Assembly: GCF_026810445.1 (NCBI RefSeq)
Contig: NZ_CP113949.1
Location: forward strand, 1,984,001 to 2,048,000
DNA from: Pseudomonas sp. BSw22131
GTDB taxonomy: Bacteria; Pseudomonadota; Gammaproteobacteria; Pseudomonadales; Pseudomonadaceae
Reading direction: 5' to 3'
DNA: 64,000 nt
This document shows positions 1 to 8,807 of this stretch, one piece after another. Position 1 is the stretch's first letter. The number at the start of each line of letters is the position of its first letter. The notes beneath the pieces were generated by a model. It had not been told where the DNA came from and made no database searches. It saw only the letters and a program-made list of their open reading frames with translations. The translations under genes were made by a program, and so were the position numbers.

Positions 1-1850
1 GTGTCGTCATGCTCCACGGTCAAGACGGCCACGCCGCTGCCGGTAAGGTGATCCAGGCCTTCGGTGAGGTGGTGATTGGCGGTAACTACGTGGTGGGTAT
101 CGTGGTGTTTGCGATCCTGATGATCATCAACTTCGTGGTAGTGACCAAAGGTGCCGGCCGTATCTCCGAGGTGAGCGCGCGTTTCACCCTCGATGCGATG
201 CCTGGCAAACAGATGGCGATCGACGCCGACCTCAACGCGGGTCTGATCGATCAGCCACAGGCCAAGGCCCGTCGTCTGGAAGTCGCCCAGGAAGCCGAGT
301 TCTACGGTTCCATGGACGGTGCCAGCAAGTTCGTGCGCGGTGACGCCATCGCCGGTTTGCTGATTTTGTTCATTAACCTCATCGGCGGTGTGCTCGTCGG
401 TATCTTCCAGCACAACATGACCTTCGCCGACGCCGGCAAGGTTTACGCACTGCTGACCATCGGTGACGGTTTGGTGGCGCAACTGCCATCACTGTTGCTG
501 TCCACCGCCGCTGCGATCATGGTGACCCGTGCTTCCGGTTCGGAAGAAATGGGCAAGCTGATCAATCGCCAGATGTTCAGCACGCCCAAGGCGCTGGCTG
601 TTTCGGCGGGCATCATGATCGTCATGGGTCTGGTGCCGGGCATGCCGCACTTCTCGTTCATCAGCCTTGGGCTGGTGGCGGCCGGTGCCGCGTATCTGCT
701 GTGGAAGAAACAGGATCAGGTCAAAGTCATGGCCCTGCAGGAGGTCAAGCGTCAACAGGACCTGCTGCCATCGCCAACCCGTTCTCAGGAATCCAAAGAG
801 CTGGGCTGGGACGACGTCACACCCATCGACATGATCGGCCTGGAAGTGGGCTATCGCCTGATCCCGCTGGTGGACCGCAATCAGGGTGGTCAGCTGCTGG
901 CGCGGATCAAGGGTGTGCGCAAGAAGCTCTCCCAGGAGTTGGGCTTCCTGATGCCCACCGTTCACATCCGCGACAACCTGGATCTGGCGCCCAGCGCCTA
1001 CCGCTTGACACTGATGGGCGTGACCCTGGCCGAAGCCGAGATTTACCCGGACCGCGAACTGGCGATCAACCCCGGTCAGGTGTTCGGCAGCCTCAACGGT
1101 ATCAACGCCAAAGACCCGGCGTTTGGCCTGGAAGCGGTCTGGATCGAAATCAGCCAGCGTGCCCAGGCGCAATCGCTCGGCTACACCGTGGTCGATGCCA
1201 GCACTGTGGTGGCGACCCACTTGAACCAGATTCTCTACAAGCACTCTCATGAGCTGATCGGCCACGAAGAAGTGCAGCAATTGATGCAGTTGCTGGCCAA
1301 GGGCTCGCCCAAGCTGGCTGAGGAACTGGTCCCCGGTATTCTTTCGTTGTCTGCGCTGCTCAAAGTGTTGCAGGCGTTGCTCGCCGAACAAGTGCCGGTG
1401 CGCGACATTCGCAGCATCGCGGAAGCCATCGCCAACAACGCTGCGCGGAGTCAAGATACCGCCGCGTTGGTGGCCGCAGTGCGGGTCGGATTGTCCCGCG
1501 CAATCGTCCAAAGCATTGTGGGCATTGAGCCGGAGCTGCCTGTTATCACGCTTGAGCCAAGGTTGGAACAGATATTGCTCAATAGTCTTCAGAAGGCAGG
1601 TCAGGGTCAGGAAGAAGGCGTTCTGCTCGAACCGAGCATGGCTGAAAAGCTGCAACGCTCGTTGATCGAAGCAGCACAGCGTCAGGAGATGCAAGGGCAA
1701 CCCGTGATCTTGCTGGTTGCAGGTCCGGTTCGCGCCATGTTGTCCCGCTTTGGACGCCTGGCAGTACCGAACATGCATGTGTTGGCGTATCAGGAAATTC
1801 CTGACAACAAGCAAGTCACCATCGTAGCGACTGTCGGGCCGAACGGCTGA
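1..1850 (+). CDS. flhA: Flagellar biosynthesis protein FlhA (5' end outside window)
   Basis: FlhA is the export-gate membrane protein of the flagellar type III secretion apparatus; its cytoplasmic domain receives chaperone-substrate complexes. The reading frame is already open at base 3, so the gene starts upstream. About 615 of roughly 700 residues are present. The visible part begins in the membrane domain with hydrophobic segments around residues 20-45 and 115-135. Between them lies the conserved FHIPEP-family cytoplasmic loop, which reads RISEVSARFTLDAMPGKQ. The soluble C-terminal domain follows from about residue 255 to the TGA at 1848-1850. flhF starts 11 bases downstream, consistent with one transcript. 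Identification is secure from the loop signature and the gene order. Confidence 0.97.
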   Translation, partial: VVMLHGQDGHAAAGKVIQAFGEVVIGGNYVVGIVVFAILMIINFVVVTKGAGRISEVSARFTLDAMPGKQMAIDADLNAGLIDQPQAKARRLEVAQEAEFYGSMDGASKFVRGDAIAGLLILFINLIGGVLVGIFQHNMTFADAGKVYALLTIGDGLVAQLPSLLLSTAAAIMVTRASGSEEMGKLINRQMFSTPKALAVSAGIMIVMGLVPGMPHFSFISLGLVAAGAAYLLWKKQDQVKVMALQEVKRQQDLLPSPTRSQESKELGWDDVTPIDMIGLEVGYRLIPLVDRNQGGQLLARIKGVRKKLSQELGFLMPTVHIRDNLDLAPSAYRLTLMGVTLAEAEIYPDRELAINPGQVFGSLNGINAKDPAFGLEAVWIEISQRAQAQSLGYTVVDASTVVATHLNQILYKHSHELIGHEEVQQLMQLLAKGSPKLAEELVPGILSLSALLKVLQALLAEQVPVRDIRSIAEAIANNAARSQDTAALVAAVRVGLSRAIVQSIVGIEPELPVITLEPRLEQILLNSLQKAGQGQEEGVLLEPSMAEKLQRSLIEAAQRQEMQGQPVILLVAGPVRAMLSRFGRLAVPNMHVLAYQEIPDNKQVTIVATVGPNG

Positions 1851-1861
1851 GGTAGTGAGTC

Positions 1862-3214
1862 ATGCAAGTTAAGCGTTTTTTCGCCGCCGATATGCGACAA
1901 GCCATGAAACTGGTTCGTGATGAATTGGGCGCCGAGGCGGCCATCATCGGTAACCGGCGGATTGCAGGTGGCGTGGAACTGACTGCCGCGCTGGATTACA
2001 AGCTGTCGGCCCTGGCGCCGCGCGTGCCGAACATCGAACTTGAAGACGAACTGCGTAAGACACAGTCGCGCATCGTGTCGGCTCAAGCTGAGCTGGGCGG
2101 CGGTGGCGAAGTGGACGCTTCGGTTAATCGCCAACTGTTCGCCGGCTTGCCGCTGAGCGCTGACGACAAACACATCGAGCCTACGCTGGACGAGCCGTTC
2201 CGCCCTTCGGTACACGCGGCCATCGCCGCTGAGCGTGCAGAGCGCGCTGCCGTGAGCGAGCCTGCGGTCGGTCAGCGCGCCTATGAATCGATGCGTTCTG
2301 AATTGAATGGCCTGCGCGAGTTGCTGGAAGTACAGCTGGGCTCACTGGCATGGAATCAGCTGCAAGGCAGTCGCCCGTCGCAGGCCAATCTGTGGCGTCG
2401 CCTGCAACGCGTCGGTCTGTCCGGCCCGTTGTCTCGCGACCTGCTGGCGATGGTGCCCAACACCGACGATCAGCAGCACGCCTGGCGCATGCTTCTGGCG
2501 CATCTGGCCCGTATGATCGCGACCCCCGAGATAGAGCCTCTGGAAGAGGGCGGTGTGATTGCCATGGTCGGTCCTGCCGGCATGGGCAAGACCACCACGC
2601 TGGCCAAGCTCGCGGCCCGCTACGTACTCAAATACGGCTCGCAGAACATCGCGCTGGTGAGCATGGACAGTTTTCGTATCGGCGCCCAGGAGCAACTCAA
2701 GACTCTGGGACGCATCTTGAATGTTCCGGTAACCCACGTCGATCCGGGCCAGTCACTGGCTCAGGCGCTGGAGCCGCTGCTGCGCAAACGCGTGGTGCTG
2801 ATCGACACCGCAGGCCTGCAAGCCAGCGATCCAGCACTGCGCATGCAGCTCGAAAGCCTTGCAGGGCGTGGCATCAAGTCGCGCAATTATCTGGTACTCG
2901 CCACCACCAGCCAGAAGCAGGTGCTGACGGCGGCGTATCACAGTTACAAGCGTTGCGGCCTGTCCGGGTGCATCCTGACCAAGCTCGACGAAACCGCCAG
3001 CCTCGGAGAGGTGTTGAGCCTGGCGATCAGTCACGAGTTGCCTGTGGCCTATCTCACCGATGGTCCACGGATACCGGATGATCTGCATTTGCCGCGCCGG
3101 CACCAGTTGGTGAGTCGAGCGGTCAGCGTGCAGATGCAGGAGGAGCCGAGCGAGGAAGCAATGGCTGATATGTTTGCGGATCTTTATCACAACCCAGGCA
3201 AGCGTGTGGGTTAG
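1862..3214 (+). CDS. flhF: SRP-type GTPase FlhF, flagellar polar placement
   Basis: FlhF is a signal-recognition-particle-like GTPase that sets the polar position of the flagellum. The 450-residue protein has a short basic N terminus beginning MQVKRFFAADMRQAM. A variable B region follows to about residue 220, then the NG domain. The P-loop GPAGMGKTTTLAK sits near residue 237. A DTAGLQ G3 motif and a TKLDE G4 motif follow in the C-terminal third. Start is ATG 1862, 11 bases after flhA. fleN follows after a 118-base gap. The size and motif order fit FlhF of other pseudomonads. Confidence 0.96.
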   Translation: MQVKRFFAADMRQAMKLVRDELGAEAAIIGNRRIAGGVELTAALDYKLSALAPRVPNIELEDELRKTQSRIVSAQAELGGGGEVDASVNRQLFAGLPLSADDKHIEPTLDEPFRPSVHAAIAAERAERAAVSEPAVGQRAYESMRSELNGLRELLEVQLGSLAWNQLQGSRPSQANLWRRLQRVGLSGPLSRDLLAMVPNTDDQQHAWRMLLAHLARMIATPEIEPLEEGGVIAMVGPAGMGKTTTLAKLAARYVLKYGSQNIALVSMDSFRIGAQEQLKTLGRILNVPVTHVDPGQSLAQALEPLLRKRVVLIDTAGLQASDPALRMQLESLAGRGIKSRNYLVLATTSQKQVLTAAYHSYKRCGLSGCILTKLDETASLGEVLSLAISHELPVAYLTDGPRIPDDLHLPRRHQLVSRAVSVQMQEEPSEEAMADMFADLYHNPGKRVG

Positions 3215-3332
3215 GTGAAGAATATGACACTGGAATACACCCACCTAGATGGTCTGCCAGGCATTGTTCAAACAACGAACGTGCAGCCCGACATGTGGCT
3301 TAGGTCTAAGCAAGACAAGGTAAACAATTAAC

Positions 3333-4166
3333 ATGGGCAGCATGCATCCCGTACAGGTTATCGCAGTGACCGGTGGTAAAGGCGGCGTAGGCAAGACGAA
3401 CGTGTCGGTGAACCTCTCACTGGCACTGGCCGAGCTTGGTCGCCGCGTCATGTTGATGGACGCCGATCTGGGTCTGGCCAACGTTGACGTTCTACTGGGT
3501 CTTACCCCTAAACGCACCCTGGCCGATGTCATCGAAGGCCGGTGCGAGCTGCGTGACGTCCTGCTGCAAGGCCCGGGCGGCATCCGCATCGTACCGGCGG
3601 CGTCGGGCACGCAGAGCATGGTTCACCTGACGCCTGCGCAACACGCCGGCTTGATTCAGGCTTTCAGCGACATCGGCGACAACCTCGACGTGCTGGTGAT
3701 CGACACCGCTGCCGGGATTGGCGAGTCGGTGGTCAGCTTCGTACGCGCAGCCCAGGAAGTATTGCTGGTAGTGTGTGACGAGCCGACTTCGATCACCGAT
3801 GCCTACGCGCTGATCAAATTGCTCAACCGCGACCACGGCATGAACCGTTTCCGCGTGCTGGCCAACATGGCGCAAAGCCCGCAGGAAGGCCGCAACCTGT
3901 TCGCCAAGCTGACCAAGGTCACGGACCGCTTCCTCGACGTTGCTTTGCAGTACGTCGGCGCCGTGCCTTACGACGAGTGCGTACGCAAGGCTGTGCAGAA
4001 GCAGCGTGCGGTGTATGAGGCGTTCCCGCGCTCCAAATGCTCACTGGCGTTCAAAGCCATTGCGCAGAAGGTGGACACCTGGCCGTTGCCGGCCAATCCG
4101 CGCGGGCATCTGGAATTTTTCGTCGAACGTCTGGTGCATCAAACCAGCGCGGGGCCTGTGTCATGA
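3333..4166 (+). CDS. fleN: MinD-like ATPase FleN (FlhG), flagellar number regulator
   Basis: FleN is a MinD/ParA-family ATPase that limits flagellar number; in Pseudomonas it works by antagonising the master activator FleQ. The 277-residue product has the deviant Walker A motif GGKGGVGKTN at residues 13-22. The motif MDADLGLANVDVLLGL follows, and the ATPase core ends near residue 200. The first codons are ATG GGC AGC ATG, so translation could start at either ATG three codons apart. The stop codon TGA at 4164-4166 overlaps the fliA ATG at 4163, so the two are translationally coupled. FlhF and FleN act as a pair in setting one polar flagellum. Confidence 0.96.
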   Translation: MGSMHPVQVIAVTGGKGGVGKTNVSVNLSLALAELGRRVMLMDADLGLANVDVLLGLTPKRTLADVIEGRCELRDVLLQGPGGIRIVPAASGTQSMVHLTPAQHAGLIQAFSDIGDNLDVLVIDTAAGIGESVVSFVRAAQEVLLVVCDEPTSITDAYALIKLLNRDHGMNRFRVLANMAQSPQEGRNLFAKLTKVTDRFLDVALQYVGAVPYDECVRKAVQKQRAVYEAFPRSKCSLAFKAIAQKVDTWPLPANPRGHLEFFVERLVHQTSAGPVS

Positions 4167-4903
4167 CAGCAAGTGGGTATCGCATGTACAGCAAATCATC
4201 CCGTGATTCCCAATACGAGCTGATCGAGCGCTACGCGCCTCTGGTCAAGCGGATCGCCTACCACTTGCTGGCGCGTCTGCCAGCCAGCGTGCAGGTCGAA
4301 GATCTGATCCAGGCCGGCATGATCGGTCTGCTCGAAGTCTCGACCAAGTACGACTCCACCAAAGGCGCGAGTTTTGAGACCTACGCCGGGATTCGTATCC
4401 GCGGCGCGATGCTCGACGAAGTGCGCAAAGGTGACTGGGCGCCGCGTTCGGTGCATCGCAATACGCGCATGGTCAGTGACGCGATTCGGGCAATTGAAGC
4501 AAAAACAGGTCGTGATGCTAAAGATCACGAGGTTGCGGCCGAACTCCAATTGAGTCTCGATGATTATTACGGGATTTTGAACGATACCTTGGGCAGCCGA
4601 TTGTTCAGTTTCGACGACCTCCTGCAGGACGGCGAACATGAAGGGCTGCACGAGGACGGCGCAAGCCAGTCGCTCGAGCCGTCGCGTGATCTGGAAGACG
4701 AGCGTTTCCAGAGCGCGTTGGCCGATGCCATTGCCAACCTGCCAGAGCGTGAACGGCTGGTGTTGGCGCTGTACTACGACGAAGAGCTGAACCTCAAGGA
4801 AATCGGTGAGGTCCTGGGGGTCAGCGAATCGCGTGTCAGTCAGTTACATAGCCAGTGCGCAGCTCGTTTGCGAGGGCGTTTGGGAGAGTGGCGAGCGCGT
4901 TGA
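4163..4903 (+). CDS. fliA: Flagellar sigma factor FliA (sigma-28)
   Basis: FliA directs RNA polymerase to late flagellar and chemotaxis promoters and is held by FlgM until the hook is complete. The protein has 246 residues. Region 2 includes the segments LIQAGMIGLLEVSTKYD and FETYAGIRIRGAMLDEVR. Region 4 near the C terminus carries the helix-turn-helix LKEIGEVLGVSESRVSQLH. I chose ATG 4163, which overlaps the fleN stop (ATGA). A longer open frame from 4037 is only read-through inside fleN. The next gene, cheY, is about 250 bases away behind a strong hairpin. Confidence 0.97.
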   Translation: MTASGYRMYSKSSRDSQYELIERYAPLVKRIAYHLLARLPASVQVEDLIQAGMIGLLEVSTKYDSTKGASFETYAGIRIRGAMLDEVRKGDWAPRSVHRNTRMVSDAIRAIEAKTGRDAKDHEVAAELQLSLDDYYGILNDTLGSRLFSFDDLLQDGEHEGLHEDGASQSLEPSRDLEDERFQSALADAIANLPERERLVLALYYDEELNLKEIGEVLGVSESRVSQLHSQCAARLRGRLGEWRAR

Positions 4904-4943
4904 CAGGCAACGCGGCGGACCTTTTTGGGTCCGTGTTGCCTGT
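4903..4943. terminator. Strong hairpin between fliA and cheY
   Basis: The sequence ACAGGCAAC (4903-4911) pairs perfectly with GTTGCCTGT (4935-4943). An inner GGACC/GGTCC stem closes a T-rich loop. It starts immediately after the fliA stop. There is no T-run behind it, so it may act as an attenuator or RNA-stabilising end rather than a classical terminator. The remaining ~210 bases up to cheY hold no gene that I can support; a promoter for cheYZAB probably lies there. Confidence 0.5.
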
Positions 4944-5156
4944 AAAGCCGGCTGTGCAGAGCGTTCGTGGGAAACAAGAGAGACAAGGCTGGAGCCGGTC
5001 AGCACAGGCGCATATCGCGTGCGTCGCGCCGTACTTCACGTCTGTTGATTTGCCAAGCCCGTCGTCGTTTCGTACAGCCCGGTCAAGGAACTGTGCCGGT
5101 TTTGATTGAACGCGCGTCCAGGTGCTGGACGCGTTAAAGACTGCTTGGAGGTCGAA

Positions 5157-5543
5157 TTGGACAAGAACATGAAAATCCTCATCGTTGATGACTTCTCAAC
5201 GATGCGGCGGATCATAAAAAACCTGTTGCGTGACCTTGGGTTCACCAACACGGCCGAAGCGGATGACGGCATGACCGCATTGCCCATGCTGCAAAGCGGC
5301 TCCTTTGACTTTCTGGTCACTGACTGGAACATGCCTGGCATGTCCGGTATCGACTTGTTGCGTCAGGTGCGTGCCGATGAGCGTCTGCGCAGTCTGCCGG
5401 TATTGATGGTCACCGCTGAAGCCAAGCGTGAGCAGATCATCGAAGCTGCTCAGGCAGGCGTTAACGGATATGTGGTCAAGCCTTTCACGGCGCAAGTTCT
5501 GAAAGAAAAAATCGAGAAGATATTCGAGCGCGTCAATAGCTGA
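5157..5543 (+). CDS. cheY: Chemotaxis response regulator CheY
   Basis: CheY is the single receiver domain that, once phosphorylated by CheA, binds the flagellar switch protein FliM. It has the N-terminal acidic pocket IVDDFS, the phosphoacceptor in [10 protein letters not shown], the MVTAEA switch threonine and VVKPF with the invariant lysine. The usual call would be ATG 5169 (124 residues). However, the ribosome binding site GGAGGT at 5147-5152 is 16 bases from that ATG and 4 bases from an in-frame TTG at 5157. Starting at TTG gives Met-Asp-Lys-Asn before MKILIVDD and 128 residues. That is close to E. coli CheY, which begins with a comparable extension. I therefore give the TTG start; the ATG remains possible. 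Confidence 0.93.
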   Translation: MDKNMKILIVDDFSTMRRIIKNLLRDLGFTNTAEADDGMTALPMLQSGSFDFLVTDWNMPGMSGIDLLRQVRADERLRSLPVLMVTAEAKREQIIEAAQAGVNGYVVKPFTAQVLKEKIEKIFERVNS

Positions 5544-5562
5544 TGTTCGCTGCGAGGGCGCT

Positions 5563-6351
5563 ATGGATTCCAAAGATTCGTCAATGGGTGACTTTGAGTC
5601 GACCCTGAAGAAACACGCACAGGAGCTGGTCGAGAGCCTTGAAAAAGGCAAATTCGGCGAAGCCGTGCAACTTATCCATGAGCTTAACCAGACCCGCGAC
5701 CGAGGCCTGTATCAGGAAGTCGGCAAGCTGACGCGCGAGCTGCACAGTGCAATCGTCAATTTCCAGATTGACCCGCACATGCCGCAAGCCGAGGAAGTCT
5801 CGCAGATCACTGATGCCACCGAACGTCTTGGTTACGTGGTCAGGCTGACTGAGAACGCTGCCAACCGCACGATGGATCTGGTCGAGCAAAGCACCCCGCT
5901 GATGCACGGACTCACGGCTGACGCAAAAGCATTGAGCGTCGACTGGGGGCGCTTCATGCGTCGCGAGATCAGTGCCGATGAATTTCGTGATCTGGCGCGA
6001 CGTGTCGATGTTTTCCTGACGCGCAGCGAGACGGAGACCCATGAAGTCGCCGGCCACCTCAACGACATTTTGCTGGCCCAGGATTACCAGGATCTCACTG
6101 GTCAGGTGATCAAGCGCGTCACCCAGTTGGTGACCGAAGTGGAGAGCAATCTGCTCAAGCTGGTGCTCATGGCCAGTCAGGTCGATCGCTTTGCCGGCAT
6201 CGAACATGACCAGGAAGTGTTCCGTCAGGAAAAAGAACAAGAAAAACTTCATTCCAAGGGTGAAGGTCCGCAGATTCATGCCGATAAACGTGAAGACGTC
6301 GTATCCGGTCAGGATGATGTAGACGATCTGCTATCCAGCCTGGGTTTCTAG
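5563..6351 (+). CDS. cheZ: CheY-P phosphatase CheZ
   Basis: CheZ speeds dephosphorylation of CheY-P. The 262-residue protein is largely helical, with a long hairpin. The catalytic region contains DYQDLTGQVIKRV near residue 180, where the glutamine of LTGQ is the catalytic residue of the family. A charged linker (about 215-248) leads to the C-terminal CheY-binding peptide DDVDDLLSSLGF. It begins 19 bases after cheY and is clearly co-transcribed. The C-terminal peptide resembles the repeated segments in the CheA encoded next door. Confidence 0.96.
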   Translation: MDSKDSSMGDFESTLKKHAQELVESLEKGKFGEAVQLIHELNQTRDRGLYQEVGKLTRELHSAIVNFQIDPHMPQAEEVSQITDATERLGYVVRLTENAANRTMDLVEQSTPLMHGLTADAKALSVDWGRFMRREISADEFRDLARRVDVFLTRSETETHEVAGHLNDILLAQDYQDLTGQVIKRVTQLVTEVESNLLKLVLMASQVDRFAGIEHDQEVFRQEKEQEKLHSKGEGPQIHADKREDVVSGQDDVDDLLSSLGF

Positions 6352-6472
6352 GTTCTCAGTAAGAAGAGGTTATGAGCCTGCTGCGTGTTGTTTGACCGCA
6401 TCAGGCTCTGCCACTGGCGACTCAGCGCAAGACCTGGATCGGTTGACGGTTAATTTTAGGAGCACCCCCCCA

Positions 6473-8758
6473 ATGAGCTTCGGCGCCGATGAAGAAATCC
6501 TTCAGGATTTTCTGGTAGAGGCCGGCGAGATTCTCGAGCTGTTGTCAGAGCAGTTGGTCGAGCTGGAAAGCCGACCGGACGATGCGGACCTGCTCAATGC
6601 AATTTTTCGCGGTTTCCACACTGTAAAAGGGGGCGCTGGCTTCCTCCAACTCAATGAGCTGGTTGAATGCTGCCACATCGCCGAAAACGTCTTCGACATC
6701 TTGCGCAAAGGCGAGCGTCGAGTGGACGCCGAACTCATGGACGTGGTCCTTGAAGCGCTTGACGCCGTCAACAGTATGTTCGGTGAAGTGCGTGAGCGCA
6801 CTCAAGTCACCCCGGCAACGCCAGAGCTGCTGGCAGCGCTGGCACGTCTGGCAGAGCCTGCTTCTGCCGATGAAGTCGCGGCCGCTCCGGTTGAGGTCGA
6901 ACCAGTGGCTGAAGCGCCATCCGATGACATCACTGACGACGAATTCGAACAACTGCTGGACTCGCTGAATGCGGTCAAGGCCCAGGCGGCCGGTGCCCCG
7001 ACACTCAGTGCAGCGCCGGTAACGCCGGTGGTGGCGGCTTCTGCCCCTGCTGCCGGTTCAAGCGATGACATCACGGACGCCGAGTTCGAGTCGCTGCTTG
7101 ATCAACTGCATGGCAAAGGTCAGTTCGCGGTGGATGCTGTTGCAACCCCGGCGCCTGCTGCACCGGTGGTCAGCAAGTCTTCCGATGAAATCACCGACGA
7201 TGAATTCGAATCGCTGCTCGATCAACTGCATGGCAAAGGTACGTTTTCAGCTGACGCGGGCGCCAATACCCCGCCAGCCGCTGCAACGCCTGCCGCACTT
7301 GCCAAGCCCGCTGCTCCGGCTGCGTCGTCAAGTGGCAAGCCGTCGGACGAAATCAGCGATAACGAATTCGAAGACCTGCTGGACCAATTGCACGGCAAAG
7401 GCAAGTTCGAGCCAGCGGTAGCGACAGCTGCCGCCACCGCTGCGCCTGTCAAGAAACCTGAGCCGGCGAAAGCCGAGCCTGCCAAGGCCGAACCGGCCAA
7501 AGCGGCGGCTGCCGCCCCAGTTGCCAAGCCTGCCCCCGCGCCGGTCAAAGCAGCCGCGCCGGCTTCCGAGAAGCCTGGTCCGTCTGAAGCAGAAACCACC
7601 GTGCGCGTTGACACCGCACGGCTGGACGAAATCATGAACATGGTCGGCGAACTGGTGCTGGTGCGTAACCGCCTGGTGCGCCTGGGTGCCAACAGCGCTG
7701 ATGAAGCTATGTCCAAAGCTGTGTCCAATCTGGACGTGGTGACGGCTGACCTGCAAACCGCGGTGATGAAGACCCGGATGCAGCCGATCAAGAAAGTCTT
7801 CGGCCGCTTCCCTCGACTGGTCCGCGATCTGGCGCGGCAGTTGAAGAAAGAAATCAACCTGGAACTTGTAGGCGAAGAAACCGACCTGGACAAAAACCTG
7901 GTCGAGGCGCTGGCCGATCCGCTGGTCCACTTGGTGCGTAACGCCGTGGACCACGGCATTGAATTGCCGGAAGAGCGCGAGGCGTCGGGCAAGTCCCGTG
8001 GCGGTCGCGTGGTGCTCTCGGCGGAGCAGGAAGGCGACCACATCCTGTTGTCGATTTCCGATGACGGCAAGGGCATGGACCCGGTAGTACTGCGCGCAAT
8101 CGCCGTCAAGCGTGGCGTGATGGACAAAGACGCCGCCGACCGACTGAGCGACAGCGACTGCTACAACCTGATCTTCGCGCCGGGCTTCTCGACCAAGACC
8201 GAGATTTCCGACGTGTCGGGCCGTGGTGTGGGCATGGACGTGGTGAAAACCAAGATTTCCCAGCTCAATGGCTCGATCAATATCTACTCGACCAAAGGAC
8301 AGGGCTCGAAGATCGTCATCAAGGTGCCGCTGACGCTCGCGATCATGCCGACGCTGATGGTGATGCTGGGCAACCAGGCGTTTGCGTTCCCGCTGGTCAA
8401 CGTCAATGAAATCTTCCACCTCAACCTGTCGACCACCAATGTCGTCGATGGCCAGGAAGTGGTGATCGTTCGGGACAAGGCACTGCCGCTGTTCTACCTC
8501 AAGCGCTGGCTGGTCAGCTCCGCTGCTCACGAAGAGCAGCACGAAGGCCACGTGGTGATTCTTACGGTTGGCACCCAGCGCATCGGCTTTGTCGTCGATC
8601 AACTGGTGGGCCAGGAAGAGGTGGTGATCAAGCCGCTGGGCAAGATGTTGCAGGGTACGCCGGGTATGTCGGGCGCCACCATCACAGGTGATGGCCGCAT
8701 TGCGTTGATCCTTGACGTACCGAGCATGCTCAAGCGTTACGCCGCACGGCGTATCTGA
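6473..8758 (+). CDS. cheA: Chemotaxis histidine kinase CheA
   Basis: CheA is the kinase of the receptor array and phosphorylates CheY and CheB. The protein has 761 residues from ATG 6473, which is preceded by AGGAG at 6458-6462; upstream in-frame codons lack such a site. The HPt domain (about 1-105) carries the phosphorylated histidine His49 in FHTVKGGAGF. A long Ala/Pro-rich linker (about 130-375) contains four related acidic helices, annotated separately, in place of an obvious P2 domain. Dimerisation, ATPase and CheW-like domains follow. The N box HLVRNAVDHG is near residue 485, the G box DVSGRGVGMDVV near 580, and the CheW-like domain runs from about 630 to the end. Confidence 0.97.
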   Translation: MSFGADEEILQDFLVEAGEILELLSEQLVELESRPDDADLLNAIFRGFHTVKGGAGFLQLNELVECCHIAENVFDILRKGERRVDAELMDVVLEALDAVNSMFGEVRERTQVTPATPELLAALARLAEPASADEVAAAPVEVEPVAEAPSDDITDDEFEQLLDSLNAVKAQAAGAPTLSAAPVTPVVAASAPAAGSSDDITDAEFESLLDQLHGKGQFAVDAVATPAPAAPVVSKSSDEITDDEFESLLDQLHGKGTFSADAGANTPPAAATPAALAKPAAPAASSSGKPSDEISDNEFEDLLDQLHGKGKFEPAVATAAATAAPVKKPEPAKAEPAKAEPAKAAAAAPVAKPAPAPVKAAAPASEKPGPSEAETTVRVDTARLDEIMNMVGELVLVRNRLVRLGANSADEAMSKAVSNLDVVTADLQTAVMKTRMQPIKKVFGRFPRLVRDLARQLKKEINLELVGEETDLDKNLVEALADPLVHLVRNAVDHGIELPEEREASGKSRGGRVVLSAEQEGDHILLSISDDGKGMDPVVLRAIAVKRGVMDKDAADRLSDSDCYNLIFAPGFSTKTEISDVSGRGVGMDVVKTKISQLNGSINIYSTKGQGSKIVIKVPLTLAIMPTLMVMLGNQAFAFPLVNVNEIFHLNLSTTNVVDGQEVVIVRDKALPLFYLKRWLVSSAAHEEQHEGHVVILTVGTQRIGFVVDQLVGQEEVVIKPLGKMLQGTPGMSGATITGDGRIALILDVPSMLKRYAARRI
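6920..7404 (+). repeat. Four linker repeats in cheA (acidic helix plus LHGKG)
   Basis: Four copies of a segment of about 22 residues occur in the CheA linker, at residues near 150, 197, 237 and 290. The pattern is S-D-(D/E)-I-(T/S)-D-x-E-F-E-x-L-L-D-x-L. Copies 2-4 continue with HGKG and an aromatic residue; copy 1 diverges at that point. Copies 2 and 3 are almost identical in DNA over about 50 bases, indicating recent duplication. Alanine/proline-rich spacers separate them. By position they may correspond to the linker region that binds ParP in Vibrio CheA. They also resemble the CheY-binding tail of CheZ. Confidence 0.85.
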
Positions 8759-8807
8759 TTCTAGGTGAGCGGGCCGCTTCAGGCCCGTTTCGCTCTATGG
8801 AGTGTTT

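Noticed and set aside
489..1814. Long reverse open frame opposite flhA
   Set aside because: It overlaps a fully convincing flhA, and its translation is rich in His, Arg and Gln, as in shadow frames of GC-rich genes.
5084..5115. FliA-type promoter before cheY (TCAAG ... GCCG)
   Set aside because: TCAAGGAA is present, but the -10 element does not fit GCCGATAA well enough to claim.
7328..8602. Reverse open frames opposite cheA
   Set aside because: Shadow of a conserved kinase with low-complexity translation and no start context.
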